Shown piece after piece: positions 33,493 to 44,608 of a stretch of 64,000 nucleotides of DNA. The notes under the pieces were generated by a model. That model ran no database searches and was not told the DNA's origin. It saw only the letters and a list, made by a program, of their open reading frames with translations. The stretch comes from Anaerolineae bacterium (GTDB taxonomy: Bacteria; Chloroflexota; Anaerolineae; Aggregatilineales; Phototrophicaceae). The stretch is taken from positions 124,001-188,000 of the forward strand of contig JALHNT010000002.1 in NCBI GenBank assembly GCA_022843385.1, read 5' to 3'. The position numbers were made by a program, and so were the translations under genes. Every line of letters begins with the position of its first letter. The first letter of the stretch is position 1.

Positions 33493-35058
33493 ATGAGACA
33501 GATGAATTTGCGAACCCTACTCTGTTGCTTCGCGCTGCTGATGACTGGATGCCAGGCGCTGAATGCCCCGACAGCAACACCAACCGCATCAATGACGCCA
33601 ACTGAGCAACCGACCGAAACGGCTACGGCCACGCTGACGCCAACCTTTACGGATGTGCCGCCTACACCAACCGCCACGGTGACACCCAGCCCGACGGCTA
33701 CAGCGACGATCACCCAGACCCCAACCATCACGCCGACGCCCTCGATCACACCACAGGCGACGAGCGGTTTCATCTTTGACAACTGGACGCTGCTGGAGTT
33801 ACCCGATGGATTTTTGCCGACGCTGGCTGATCCACAACTGGCGTTCATCAATCAGAATGACCGGGATGGCGTGGGCGACCGCCGCACACCGCAGCCGGCA
33901 ACCGGCATTCAGACGCTCTATTATGTCCTGCCAACCAACTCAGCCAGTCGGACGACAGTGCTGCAAATGCCGTCTTCAACCGGCAACCAGATTTACATCG
34001 CTGCCAACGGACGCGCGATTGCCTATTTCCTGCAAGATGATACTGGCACGGGCAAGACCGGCCTGTATATCGCCGACCTGGATAACCGAATCAGTGGACG
34101 CATTCTGCCGATCACCTCGCTGGTGCAGCGCGGTTTCCCCAGCGAGCCGGCCTGGTCACCGGATGGCAATCAACTGGCGATTGCGCTGGCAACCGGTTAC
34201 GACATCGACATCTTCACCATCGGGCGCGATGGGTCTAATCTGCGCAATCTGACGCAGAGCGGCGCTTATGATGTGTGGCCGGTCTGGTCACCGGACGGAC
34301 GGTATCTGGCATTCGTTTCTGACCGCGCCCAATGCCCCAGTTGGATTCCGGGCGAAGCGGGAGCCTGTGACGCGCTCACCGACCCGGCTCCGATCGGCGG
34401 CAATATCTATGTGATGGATATGGTCACCGCCGAAGTCCGGCAGCTCTCGGACGAGTTCGTGACCGAGCGCCCCAGATGGGTCAACAGTGGACGACTGGCA
34501 TTCCACACCGGCGACCCGATCTTTGGCGACGCCGAGCGCAAGTTGTTCATTGCCGATGTCAACACCAGTCAGGTGCGTGAGGTCAGATTGGCCGATGGCA
34601 GTGATGAACCGCTGCGCCTGTCGGAAGCCTGGTCGCCCGATGGGAACGCGGTGCTGTATCAGAGCGTGAGCAATACCACGGCTGAAGTCATCGCCGTGCG
34701 GATCGACGGCAGCCTGATCGGCAGAACCAGCGAGCTGAATTTCCCCCGTTTCGGGATGAGCGCGGCCTGGTCGCTGGATGGCAGCCGCGTGGCGGTGGGC
34801 GGGGTCAATGGTCAGTGTCCGTATGGCGCACGGGTGCTGGACAGCCAGATGAATTTCGTCACTCGGGGCAACCCTCCCCCCGGCATGTGTGACCCGACCT
34901 ATGCTTCTGATGGTCAGTGGTTGGCTTTCACTGGCATCAATCCCCGGGTGGATGGACGAGTCGATGTCTTCATCGCCAACCCGAATGGAAGTGGTGCCGT
35001 CAATCTGACCGGAACGCTGCGCGGGACAATCCTGTTCCTGGGATGGGTGGGCGGCTGA
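33493..35058 (+). CDS. Lipoprotein with Thr/Pro linker and PD40/TolB-like beta-propeller
   Basis: 521 residues. The signal peptide ends in ALLMTGC (lipid Cys at 20). A Thr/Pro-rich linker spans about 24-92. The rest is a propeller with repeated PD40 blades: PAWSPDGNQLAIAL, PVWSPDGRYLAFVSDRAQ, EAWSPDGNAVLYQS, AAWSLDGSRVAVGG. Such propellers bind proteins or glycans at the cell surface; no catalytic residues are seen. Two Cys-containing loops (QCPSWIPGEAGACD, QCPYGARVL) may form disulfides. ATG 33493 is chosen because the signal peptide begins there; upstream in-frame codons would disrupt it. Confidence 0.85.
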   Translation: MRQMNLRTLLCCFALLMTGCQALNAPTATPTASMTPTEQPTETATATLTPTFTDVPPTPTATVTPSPTATATITQTPTITPTPSITPQATSGFIFDNWTLLELPDGFLPTLADPQLAFINQNDRDGVGDRRTPQPATGIQTLYYVLPTNSASRTTVLQMPSSTGNQIYIAANGRAIAYFLQDDTGTGKTGLYIADLDNRISGRILPITSLVQRGFPSEPAWSPDGNQLAIALATGYDIDIFTIGRDGSNLRNLTQSGAYDVWPVWSPDGRYLAFVSDRAQCPSWIPGEAGACDALTDPAPIGGNIYVMDMVTAEVRQLSDEFVTERPRWVNSGRLAFHTGDPIFGDAERKLFIADVNTSQVREVRLADGSDEPLRLSEAWSPDGNAVLYQSVSNTTAEVIAVRIDGSLIGRTSELNFPRFGMSAAWSLDGSRVAVGGVNGQCPYGARVLDSQMNFVTRGNPPPGMCDPTYASDGQWLAFTGINPRVDGRVDVFIANPNGSGAVNLTGTLRGTILFLGWVGG

Positions 35059-35092
35059 TCGCGCTGGTCATCCGCGATGGCTGAGGATATGA

Positions 35093-35122
35093 TTAGCGCA
35101 TTCGCTAACGGTCTTCGCGAAG
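35093..35122. promoter_or_regulatory. Hairpin and palindrome before the FabG-like gene
   Basis: TTAGCG and CGCTAA pair around a four-base loop (35093-35108). Five bases later lies the 10-bp palindrome CTTCGCGAAG (35113-35122). Together they fill most of the 77-bp gap. They may be an operator or a weak terminator; there is no T-run. Confidence 0.35.
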
Positions 35123-35135
35123 GACAAGCACCATT

Positions 35136-35882
35136 ATGACAGCTTTAGCAGAGCGCATTGCCATCGTGACGGGTGGCAGTCGTGGCATCGGGCGCGGCAT
35201 CGCGCTCGAACTCGCCAGACAAGGCGCAACCGTCATCGTCAATTACAACAGCAACTCCAGCGCCGCCGATGAGGTGGTCGATCTCATCAAGGCCGCCGGC
35301 AGTCAGGCGATGGCCTTCAAAGCCGACGTCAGCACCGAAGAGGGGGCCAACGATCTCATCAAGGCGGCTACGGATACCTACGGCAAATTGGACATCCTGG
35401 TGAACAATGCCGGGACGACCCGCGATAACCTCATCATGATGATGAAACCGGAAGAATTCGACACGGTGATTCAGACCAACCTGCGCAGCACATGGTTGTG
35501 TTCCAAAGCCGCCGTCCGCACGATGATGCGCAAGCGCTATGGTCGCATCATCAATGTCACCAGCATCAGCGGCATCATGGGCAACGCCGGGCAGACCAAT
35601 TACAGCGCCAGCAAGGCCGGCATCATCGGCTTCACCAAATCGCTGGCGCGCGAAGTCGCTTCCCGCAGCATCACCGTCAACGCCGTCGCCCCCGGCTTCG
35701 TCCTGACTGATCTGACCAAAGACCTGCCGGCTGAAATCACCGATCAACTCAATAAGAATATCCCGCTGGGGCGCTGGGGAACGATTGAGGATGTCGCTCA
35801 CGCCGTTCAATTCCTGGCGTCCGAACACTCGTCCTACATCACCGGGCATGTGCTGGTGGTGGATGGCGGGCTGGCAATGTAA
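35136..35882 (+). CDS. 3-oxoacyl-ACP reductase-like SDR (FabG type)
   Basis: A 248-residue classical short-chain dehydrogenase. The cofactor motif is [10 protein letters not shown] near residue 12, with an NNAGTTRDN motif typical of FabG. The catalytic set is S143, Y156 and K160 (NYSASK), and the end is [11 protein letters not shown]. FabG reduces 3-oxoacyl-ACP with NADPH in fatty acid synthesis. Sequence alone cannot rule out another 3-oxoacyl or acetoacetyl-CoA substrate, because no other fatty-acid gene is adjacent. The HIT-family gene follows after 20 bp, probably cotranscribed. Confidence 0.92.
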   Translation: MTALAERIAIVTGGSRGIGRGIALELARQGATVIVNYNSNSSAADEVVDLIKAAGSQAMAFKADVSTEEGANDLIKAATDTYGKLDILVNNAGTTRDNLIMMMKPEEFDTVIQTNLRSTWLCSKAAVRTMMRKRYGRIINVTSISGIMGNAGQTNYSASKAGIIGFTKSLAREVASRSITVNAVAPGFVLTDLTKDLPAEITDQLNKNIPLGRWGTIEDVAHAVQFLASEHSSYITGHVLVVDGGLAM

Positions 35883-35902
35883 GCATACGAGAGGATAGTC
35901 TG

Positions 35903-36253
35903 ATGCCAACTCTATTCAGCAGGATCATCAACAAGGAAATTCCAGCGACGATTGTGTATCAGGACGAGCAGGTAACCGCCTTCAAGGACATCAACCCGGC
36001 GGCACCTATCCACATCCTGATCGTTCCGAATGTCGAGATCGCCAGCACTAATGATGTCCAGCCCGATCAGGAGCAAATGCTGGGACATCTGTTCACGGTG
36101 GCAAAGCAGGTGGCACAGGAACAGGGTATAGCGGCTACCGGCTACCGGCTCATCATCAACAACGGATCGGATGCAGGGCAGGAAGTGTTCCATCTGCACA
36201 TGCATCTGGTGGGCGGGCGCAAGCTGGGGCCGATGCTGATGAAGAAAGATTGA
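35903..36253 (+). CDS. HIT-family nucleotide-binding hydrolase (HinT-like)
   Basis: A 116-residue protein of the histidine-triad family. HinT enzymes hydrolyse AMP-linked lysine and similar phosphoramidates in the cytoplasm. The start [19 protein letters not shown] and [17 protein letters not shown] are typical, as are [20 protein letters not shown] with the triad His-x-His-x-His. The size is that of a complete HinT. It is followed 6 bp after its stop by a strong hairpin shared with the convergent DsbA-like gene. Confidence 0.95.
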   Translation: MPTLFSRIINKEIPATIVYQDEQVTAFKDINPAAPIHILIVPNVEIASTNDVQPDQEQMLGHLFTVAKQVAQEQGIAATGYRLIINNGSDAGQEVFHLHMHLVGGRKLGPMLMKKD

Positions 36254-36259
36254 GGCGAG

Positions 36260-36287
36260 CGAGGGGTCAGGGATACCCGACCCCTCG
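36260..36287. terminator. Hairpin between convergent HIT and DsbA-like genes
   Basis: CGAGGGGTC (36260-36268) pairs with GACCCCTCG (36279-36287) over a ten-base loop. A T-run is lacking, but the position between two convergent stop codons fits a shared terminator. Confidence 0.5.
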
Positions 36288-36301
36288 TCATGTCGTCGAT
36301 G

Positions 36302-37156
36302 TTACGGAGTCGCCTCAGGGGTGGCTTCAGCCGGAGCCGCTTCGGTCGATTCTGAGGTCGCTTCGGCAGTCGCTTCCGACGCCACATCAGGCGTGGCTTC
36401 GCTGGTCGCTTCGACCACCGGGACAACCGGCGCACCCGATTGTGCCAGCGCGGTGTCGATGGCAGAAAGCACAGAGGCCAGATCTGCCGGCACGACGGTA
36501 CCATTCACCAGGATGGTGGGGGTGCCGCCGATGTTTTGCAGCCGGGCAGAATTCTCAGCCGCTTCAGCCACCCGACGCGGCAGATCGGTCTGGAGGCAGG
36601 CATTCCACGCACCACGATCCAACCCCACATTGTCGATGCCAGAAGCAAGACGGTTCTGTGAGAAGGCGGTGTTGGCATACAACCCTTGCCAATTGAACAG
36701 CGCATCGTGGTAAGCCCAGAAGCCATTCTGTTCGCCGGCGCAGATGGCTGCCCAGGCTGCACCCTGCCCGTTGCCAATGCCGCCAGTGCTGTACATGGGA
36801 ACGTAGGTGAAGCGGATCTGACCACTACGAACGCGCTCGATCAGGGTCTCAATGCTGCTGTCATGGAACGACTTACAGGCGGAACAGGCGAAGCTGGAAT
36901 ACTCGACCACTGACACCGGTGCCGATTCGCTGCCCAGCACCGGGAAGCCTTCATCAGTTTTGCTCTGGGGAATGCCTTCGTAGAGCGTCGATGATCCTTC
37001 GGGAATGGGCGCTTCAGCCGGCTGGTTGATGATGAAGATCAGGGCTATGGCAATCACCGCGACGACGGCACCCACAATGAGGATAGTCGTTTGTTGTTGT
37101 TTCTTTTTTTGCTGCTCGCGCTCTTTGCGGCGCTCGACAGTTCTTGAACGGCTCAT
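36302..37156 (-). CDS. Membrane-anchored DsbA-like thiol oxidoreductase with repetitive tail
   Basis: 284 residues. A very basic cytoplasmic tail (RRKEREQQKKKQQQ) precedes one helix (about 24-43), so the catalytic part lies outside the cell. The thioredoxin fold has C91-SAC-C94 in a FACSACKSFHD context. The cis-proline is in GGTPTILVNG. It probably makes or repairs disulfides, as in the secreted Cys-containing lipoproteins. The last 38 residues are an imperfect Glu-Ala-Thr/Ser repeat (EATPEATP) with no known role. The gene is single and converges on the HIT gene. Confidence 0.9.
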   Translation of the reverse strand: MSRSRTVERRKEREQQKKKQQQTTILIVGAVVAVIAIALIFIINQPAEAPIPEGSSTLYEGIPQSKTDEGFPVLGSESAPVSVVEYSSFACSACKSFHDSSIETLIERVRSGQIRFTYVPMYSTGGIGNGQGAAWAAICAGEQNGFWAYHDALFNWQGLYANTAFSQNRLASGIDNVGLDRGAWNACLQTDLPRRVAEAAENSARLQNIGGTPTILVNGTVVPADLASVLSAIDTALAQSGAPVVPVVEATSEATPDVASEATAEATSESTEAAPAEATPEATP

Positions 37157-37251
37157 CTCGATTTCACCTTTCCTTGACGAATATCAGCAGAGTATCCATT
37201 AGTCTACTCAAAGCGGGGCAGTTTCTCAAAGGCAGTTTATCCAGTACTCAG

Positions 37252-38127
37252 CTAACGCAGCACCTGGACGAAGGCGCTGACCGCCTCGTTCGGCACATAG
37301 CGCTTGCGGAAGGCTACCAGATAGGTACGGGCATCATCGGCTTCAGCCAACGGAATCGCCCGTAAACTCCCCTGCTGCACCTCGCGCTCGACCGCGATCT
37401 TCTGAATGAGCGCCACCCCCAAGCCCAGTTCAACGCTGCGCTTGATGGCTTCGGTTTCGCCCAACAGCAAAGTGTCGGGACTGAGCAAGCGCTCCGCACC
37501 CAGCAAACGAGCGACTGTTGCGTATAGGGCTGACCCCGGCTCACGGGTGAAAAGCAGGCGTCCGGCAATAGCGTTGAGTGTGACGCTGGGAAAGGCGGCC
37601 CATTCATCCTGCGGGCTGACGATCACCACCAGTCGATCCTGCATGAAGGGTTCAACGACCACATCCGGGTGTTCTGCCGGAGAACCCACCAGCGCCACAT
37701 CAATCTCGCTGGCCGCCAGCATGGCGAGGAGTTCAGCCGTGTTGCCGATGTTGAGGCGCACACGATAGTCGCTGTGGAGCGCACGATACTGGCTGAGGAT
37801 ACCTGGCAGCAGATAGGTCGCCAGGGTGTGCCCCACCCCTAATTTGAGCGAATGACGGGCGATGCCTGCCTCGGCCTGAACCGCAACCACGGTCTCGTGG
37901 GAGAGCGCGATGAGGCGTTCGCTGTAATCGGCCAAGACTGTCCCAGGTTGAGTCAGCTTCAGATGACGGGTGTTGCGGTCAATCAGTTGGATACCGAGCG
38001 AAGACTCCAGCACGGCAACCTGCTGACTGACAGTAGGCTGGGTCATGTGCAGCGCTTCGGCAGCCCGGGTGAAACTGCCCAGTCGAGCGACAGTGAGGAA
38101 GATATGCAGCTTATGCAGATCCAGCAT
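37252..38127 (-). CDS. LysR-family transcriptional regulator
   Basis: A 291-residue regulator. The N-terminal winged helix runs from LHKLHIFLTVARLGSFTRAA through MTQPTVSQQVAVLESSLG. An effector domain of the periplasmic-binding fold follows (LKLGVGHTLATYLLPGIL, EIDVALVGSPAEHPD). ATG 38127 fits the usual LysR start; a TATAAT on the same strand at 38177-38182 shows that longer frames would begin upstream of the promoter. It is divergent from aconitase with a dyad between them, so it probably controls aconitase and itself. The effector is unknown. Confidence 0.92.
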   Translation of the reverse strand: MLDLHKLHIFLTVARLGSFTRAAEALHMTQPTVSQQVAVLESSLGIQLIDRNTRHLKLTQPGTVLADYSERLIALSHETVVAVQAEAGIARHSLKLGVGHTLATYLLPGILSQYRALHSDYRVRLNIGNTAELLAMLAASEIDVALVGSPAEHPDVVVEPFMQDRLVVIVSPQDEWAAFPSVTLNAIAGRLLFTREPGSALYATVARLLGAERLLSPDTLLLGETEAIKRSVELGLGVALIQKIAVEREVQQGSLRAIPLAEADDARTYLVAFRKRYVPNEAVSAFVQVLR

Positions 38128-38157
38128 GGCGAGCCATTGATAACGTCTATGGAATTC

Positions 38158-38172
38158 ATGGATATCATCCAT
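38158..38172. promoter_or_regulatory. Dyad between the LysR gene and aconitase (probable LysR site)
   Basis: ATGGAT, three bases, ATCCAT, inside a longer imperfect symmetry from 38154 to 38179 (AATTCATGGAT against ATCCATTTGAATT). It lies just downstream of the regulator's -10, as expected for autorepression. Confidence 0.45.
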
Positions 38173-38176
38173 TTGA

Positions 38177-38182
38177 ATTATA
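38177..38182 (-). promoter_or_regulatory. -10 element of the LysR gene
   Basis: A perfect TATAAT on the minus strand, 50 bases before ATG 38127. No good -35 is seen at the right spacing, so an activator may be needed. Confidence 0.35.
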
Positions 38183-38263
38183 ACCAAAATGCGCGTAGGA
38201 TTCGCGGTAATTCCAATTGGAGTTTCGGGTTCAGCAAACCAACAGCATGTGAGAGGACGACTT

Positions 38264-40969
<2,706 letters not shown>

Positions 40970-40973
40970 TTGA

Positions 40974-41014
40974 CCTCATCCCCTGCCCTCTCTCTGATGG
41001 TTTGGAGAGAGGGC
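40974..41014. repeat. C-rich palindromic intergenic repeat, copy 2 (after aconitase)
   Basis: CCTCATCCCCTGCCC start, then GCCCTCTCTC (40985-40994) paired with GAGAGAGGGC (41005-41014). It lies five bases after the aconitase stop codon. Confidence 0.75.
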
Positions 41015-41040
41015 AATACCCTTGACCCACAATAGACAGC

Positions 41041-41085
41041 GGCTCCCCTCCCCGATTAGAATAGTCCACTGCTCAGAGGGGAGCC
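41041..41085 (+). promoter_or_regulatory. Leader hairpin masking the ribosome binding site of the transporter gene
   Basis: GGCTCCCCTC (41041-41050) is the exact complement of GAGGGGAGCC (41076-41085), with a 25-base loop. The 3' arm contains the only good Shine-Dalgarno stretch (GAGGGGAG) before ATG 41092. The sequence does not match preQ1 riboswitch classes known to me. Confidence 0.6.
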
Positions 41086-41091
41086 TGTACT

Positions 41092-41802
41092 ATGTCTACA
41101 CCTATACCACGACGCCTGTATAAACATCTCGATCTGGTGACCGCTTCGTTGGTCGCCGTCCTCATCATCTCGAACATCGCCGCTACCAAGATCATTCAGA
41201 TTGGGCCGCTGGCCTTCGATGGCGGGACGTTTTTGTTTCCGCTGTCGTACATCTTCGGCGATATTCTGACCGAAGTGTACGGTTACAAGTCCAGCCGGCG
41301 GGTGATCTGGACTGGCTTCTTCTGGCTGATGATTACCGCGCTGACGCTGGCGCTGGTAGATCGCCTGCCCGCAGCAGCCGACTGGCCGTTGCAGGACTCC
41401 TTCAGCGCAATCCTGGGGCAAACGCCGCGCATCGTGATCGCCAGTCTGTGCGGCTATCTGGCCGGTGAGTTCTGCAACAGTTATGTGCTGGCGAAGATGA
41501 AGTTGATGACCCAGGGGCGTTACCTGTGGTCGCGCACGATTGGCTCGACGCTGATCGGGCAGATCGTTGATACCCTGGTCTTCACCCTGATCGCATTCGC
41601 CGGTGTGCTGACCAATGACCTGCTGCTGACGGCTATCGTTTCCGGCTATGTGTTCAAGGTGCTGATCGAAGTCTGCTTCACCCCCCTCACCTACCGCATG
41701 GTCGGCTGGCTGAAACAGGTGGAACAGGAAGATTATTACGACACCGATACCAACTTCAACCCATTCCGATTGGATGATGTGAATATCGCGGAAAGTCGGT
41801 AG
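41092..41802 (+). CDS. Queuosine precursor transporter (YhhQ family)
   Basis: A 236-residue membrane protein with about six helices. The family signatures are clear: LIISNIAATKIIQIGPLAFD, GTFLFPLSYIFGDILTEVYG and the RTIGSTLIGQIVDTLVFTLI stretch. YhhQ-type proteins import queuine precursors such as preQ0 or preQ1 for tRNA modification. The gene stands alone with no queuosine synthesis genes nearby, which suggests salvage. The start at ATG 41092 is set by the GAGGGGAG site, itself buried in a 10-bp leader hairpin. Confidence 0.9.
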   Translation: MSTPIPRRLYKHLDLVTASLVAVLIISNIAATKIIQIGPLAFDGGTFLFPLSYIFGDILTEVYGYKSSRRVIWTGFFWLMITALTLALVDRLPAAADWPLQDSFSAILGQTPRIVIASLCGYLAGEFCNSYVLAKMKLMTQGRYLWSRTIGSTLIGQIVDTLVFTLIAFAGVLTNDLLLTAIVSGYVFKVLIEVCFTPLTYRMVGWLKQVEQEDYYDTDTNFNPFRLDDVNIAESR

Positions 41803-42134
41803 ATCATCCACCGCCGGCGGATCGTCGTTTTCGGGGCGGAACAACGGGAGCGTTCCACCGCCGGAACCGGATGATTCACAAAATTCTGCAAATTCGTCAA
41901 ATTCTGCACAACCCATTTTTGCAGTTTGTGAATCAACCGCGATAACCGGCGGACAATCCAGTTGGGCGGCGGCCACCTGCTCACGTGAGTTGACCGGCAG
42001 GGGTGGTTGCAGCCGAGTCGTGGTATAGGGTTGTTAAGCTGCCTGTCGAAAAAGACTCTTCAACACCTTTAGTATAGAACAAAATTCCTACGAAGTCCAG
42101 CCCCTAAAAAGTGGGGGGTCCAGTTGCTGCGCTG
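41803..42134. other. Intergenic region with nested inverted and direct repeats
   Basis: No protein gene is supported here. Near 41812 is the palindrome CCGCCGGCGG, and GGCGGAAC pairs imperfectly with GTTCCACCGCC further on. GATTCACAAA (41873-41882) and TTTGTGAATC (41925-41934) form a perfect 10-bp inverted repeat. Its 42-base loop contains the second of two AAATTCTGCA direct repeats (41881-41890 and 41899-41908); the first overlaps the left arm. The rest, up to 42134, is unremarkable. Confidence 0.5.
41873..41934. repeat. 62-bp inverted-repeat element with internal direct repeats
   Basis: Arms GATTCACAAA and TTTGTGAATC; AAATTCTGCA occurs twice with an 18-bp period between them. It may be a protein-binding site or a dispersed genomic repeat. 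Confidence 0.7.
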
Positions 42135-42187
42135 CCCTCATCCCCCGCCCCCTTCTCCCACACGCTGCGCTGGGAGAAGGGGAGACT
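42135..42187. repeat. C-rich palindromic intergenic repeat, copy 3
   Basis: 53 bp, differing from copy 1 (33213) at two positions. The 11-bp stem CCCCTTCTCCC / GGGAGAAGGGG is fully conserved. Confidence 0.85.
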
Positions 42188-42304
42188 GATGCCACCGCGT
42201 GTGCTATTCAACGACTCGCCGTCGCTTGCCCTACGCTGTGAAGCACCGCTATTCCACAGCGCTATACTCGATTGATCGGCGGCTGGCAGAGGGCGGGATG
42301 GATC

Positions 42305-44011
42305 ATGAAGACGGTGCTGTGGATTGCCATGATGGGTGTGATGCTGATGCTCGATGTGGGCGACCCGGCACGGGCGTGTAGTGGTTATACACCACTCACA
42401 GGACCCAGCCTCGAATATTTGGTTACTGAAGCGGATTACTTCGTTAAGGCACAAGTACATCGAATTGATCGCGTGAAGCAAAATTACATTATTGAAGTCC
42501 TGGAGAGTTTGAAAGGTGCACCACCACGTTTCATTTTCGTGTCCACCAATCCCTGGCTTCAGATCCAATTTGATGAGCGATTCTATCCGCACGATTGTGA
42601 TTTTTTTAGAAGGTCAGCCCGAATCGAATCCGATGTGATCGGTTACTTTCCCCTCAGCCGAAATATAGACGGGAGTTACAGGAACCTTCTCAGAACCCAA
42701 AGCGCGATAGCCTACGTGAATTCAGAAAGCCCAATCACGGTACAGAAAAAAGTCGATGCGGACGGTGAGGATGATTGGCGCAATTATGCTGACATAACGT
42801 TCGAGAACGAAGCAGACTTCAACAAGGCGGTATTTCAGCTCAGCGACCAATCAAAAACGTACATCCCTCCTCGACCTGATCCAGATTCGCCATTTTCACC
42901 CTATCCGCGATTAGCGCCAATTTATGTTGAAACAAACACAAATGAATATTACATGGTGCCAATTGATGATCGGATGCCCGTCAGGATAGACCCAAACTGG
43001 CTGTACCGGGCCGTCTACACGGCTGAGACCGATTACTGTATTAGCGATGACTGCTTACATCTCTCCCCAGACAGCAGCATGTTGGTACAACCCATTGATG
43101 TGAACACTATGATCTACAAGCCGGCTTTCTGGAAATGCGCTGAAGTATCCTCAATCGCTTGCGTAATGCTGGAAGGGCAAGCCGTATCATTCTCCAAAAC
43201 GAGCGATGCATTGGCTATATGGAACGATAACACCATAGACATCTATCAGATTGTTTCAACGTCCCGTTCAGGATACGATCGCTGGTTGATACCTCAAAAA
43301 ATCGTTAGCGCACCTCTCGCAGTGTCAGAGGGAATGGATACCCGCAGCTTGCACGGGAAAGCCATCTGGAGCGATGATGGGAATGTGCTGGTTTACGCCG
43401 ACGCAGCCGGTCTATGGTGGTTTGATCGCTACTATGATCTGGCACCCCGATTGGTGATTCCAGGTGATGGGCAGCACATCCCGCTACCCCTCCAACTGAA
43501 TGGTAGTGGTCGTTTTCTGGCCTATTCGCTTGATGGAACACAGCAGAAGTGGGTGTCACGCGATATGGTCAGCGGCGAAGAACTGTCCAATGTGTTGATA
43601 GCTCCAAGCCTGCGCGAAGCCGTCAGTTTGAATCGCGCAGACCCAATAGCACTTTTGCGTTTTCCTGTTTATCCACACTCATTCCCCCAAGACCATAGCT
43701 GGAGTTTCAGATGGACATCCAATCAGGCGCAATATCGTTACGTTTTGCAGATATGCGATACTCAAGGCATCAGGTGCAAAATCGACATATGCGGTATCTA
43801 TGGAACATCGGATGGAATTACGTGCCTTCCTTACTATGAAGATATCACTTTGGCCGCTGTTGATTTTGACGAGTTTCTTGGCTTGGTGTTTACACCAGTT
43901 GGCGAATCGACCATCTACGTTGGTTATCCTTTCGGGTGGCGCATCGAAACCAACTTCGCTGGCAGTATTACCAAACTGGAATGGATGCTGCCGCTGTTCG
44001 ATTTTGATTAG
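42305..44011 (+). CDS. Secreted protein of unknown function
   Basis: 568 residues. The signal peptide runs from MKTVLWIAMMGVMLML to an ARA cleavage site near residue 24. The N-terminal 130 residues are beta-rich, with YFVKAQVHRIDRVKQNYIIE, resembling domains found in secreted TIMP/NTR-like proteins; this is only a weak similarity. The later part may be a propeller (AIWSDDGNVLVYADAAGLWW, FLAYSLDGTQQKWVS). Several Cys pairs suggest disulfides. The gene is AT-richer than its neighbours. ATG 42305 is chosen for the signal peptide. The next gene starts 18 bp downstream. Confidence 0.7.
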   Translation: MKTVLWIAMMGVMLMLDVGDPARACSGYTPLTGPSLEYLVTEADYFVKAQVHRIDRVKQNYIIEVLESLKGAPPRFIFVSTNPWLQIQFDERFYPHDCDFFRRSARIESDVIGYFPLSRNIDGSYRNLLRTQSAIAYVNSESPITVQKKVDADGEDDWRNYADITFENEADFNKAVFQLSDQSKTYIPPRPDPDSPFSPYPRLAPIYVETNTNEYYMVPIDDRMPVRIDPNWLYRAVYTAETDYCISDDCLHLSPDSSMLVQPIDVNTMIYKPAFWKCAEVSSIACVMLEGQAVSFSKTSDALAIWNDNTIDIYQIVSTSRSGYDRWLIPQKIVSAPLAVSEGMDTRSLHGKAIWSDDGNVLVYADAAGLWWFDRYYDLAPRLVIPGDGQHIPLPLQLNGSGRFLAYSLDGTQQKWVSRDMVSGEELSNVLIAPSLREAVSLNRADPIALLRFPVYPHSFPQDHSWSFRWTSNQAQYRYVLQICDTQGIRCKIDICGIYGTSDGITCLPYYEDITLAAVDFDEFLGLVFTPVGESTIYVGYPFGWRIETNFAGSITKLEWMLPLFDFD

Positions 44012-44029
44012 GTGGTGAAGGACAGCATC

Positions 44030-44533
44030 ATGAAACAACCGGACGCAATTCATCCAGCCGATCTGAAAGAAATCCAACAGTACTTGCAGATGACCAACAA
44101 GGAATTGGCGAGAGAGATCGACTACGCCCTGTGGCCGTGGGACAAAGGGCAACAGTTTTGGGGTCTGATACACCTGATCGAAAAAGGGATGATTTTCGTC
44201 TACCGAAAGTTCCGCAGTCCCACTGTTCAACCCAAACGCTACCCCAGATTTTACCGGGGCAAAAAGCGAGTTTCCTACTACATTTCCGAGATGCAGAAGG
44301 CTTTCTGTGGCAATCAGAAGCTCATCAAGCGACTAGACGAACTTTCATCAACCCCGGAAATGCAGGTGCATTATCTGGCTGGACGTATCCGAAACTATGA
44401 CGTGCCGAATTACATTTATGCCAGCCGAGTACCCACCTTTGCCGGGGCTGTACTTCTTCTACGGCTTGGGTTCGAGCAGCTCTGCACCGAAGAAGCGCCA
44501 GAGGCCGATGAGAAACCGATGAACGCGCCGTAG
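44030..44533 (+). CDS. Small basic protein of unknown function
   Basis: A 167-residue protein I do not recognise. It is rich in Lys, Arg and Tyr in the middle (YRKFRSPTVQPKRYPRFYRG) and has one moderately hydrophobic stretch near the end (FAGAVLLLRLGF). There is no signal peptide or known motif. ATG 44030 has AAGGA seven bases upstream; GTG 44012, directly at the end of the preceding gene, is less likely. Its close spacing suggests cotranscription with the secreted protein at 42305. It may be an accessory gene of this lineage. Confidence 0.6.
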   Translation: MKQPDAIHPADLKEIQQYLQMTNKELAREIDYALWPWDKGQQFWGLIHLIEKGMIFVYRKFRSPTVQPKRYPRFYRGKKRVSYYISEMQKAFCGNQKLIKRLDELSSTPEMQVHYLAGRIRNYDVPNYIYASRVPTFAGAVLLLRLGFEQLCTEEAPEADEKPMNAP

Positions 44534-44544
44534 AATCTCCCCGC

Positions 44545-44573
44545 TTGCCCACGTCTGTAGGTGCGATTAAACT
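44545..44573 (+). promoter_or_regulatory. Candidate promoter for cystathionine beta-synthase
   Basis: TTGCCC (44545-44550), a 17-base spacer and TAAACT (44568-44573), 35 bp before ATG 44609. The match is moderate (three and four of six). Confidence 0.35.
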
Positions 44574-44608
44574 GAATATCAAACCAACCTGCACGAGGAC
44601 GAGATTGT

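Noticed and set aside
41015..41091. preQ1 riboswitch upstream of the queuosine-precursor transporter
   Set aside because: The leader lacks the A-rich tail and pseudoknot bases of preQ1 class I and the conserved parts of class II. Only an unclassified hairpin is claimed.
41056..41976. 306-codon minus-strand frame over the transporter gene and its downstream gap
   Set aside because: It is mostly antisense to a clear membrane-protein gene and reads as low-complexity Gln/His/Asp-rich sequence.
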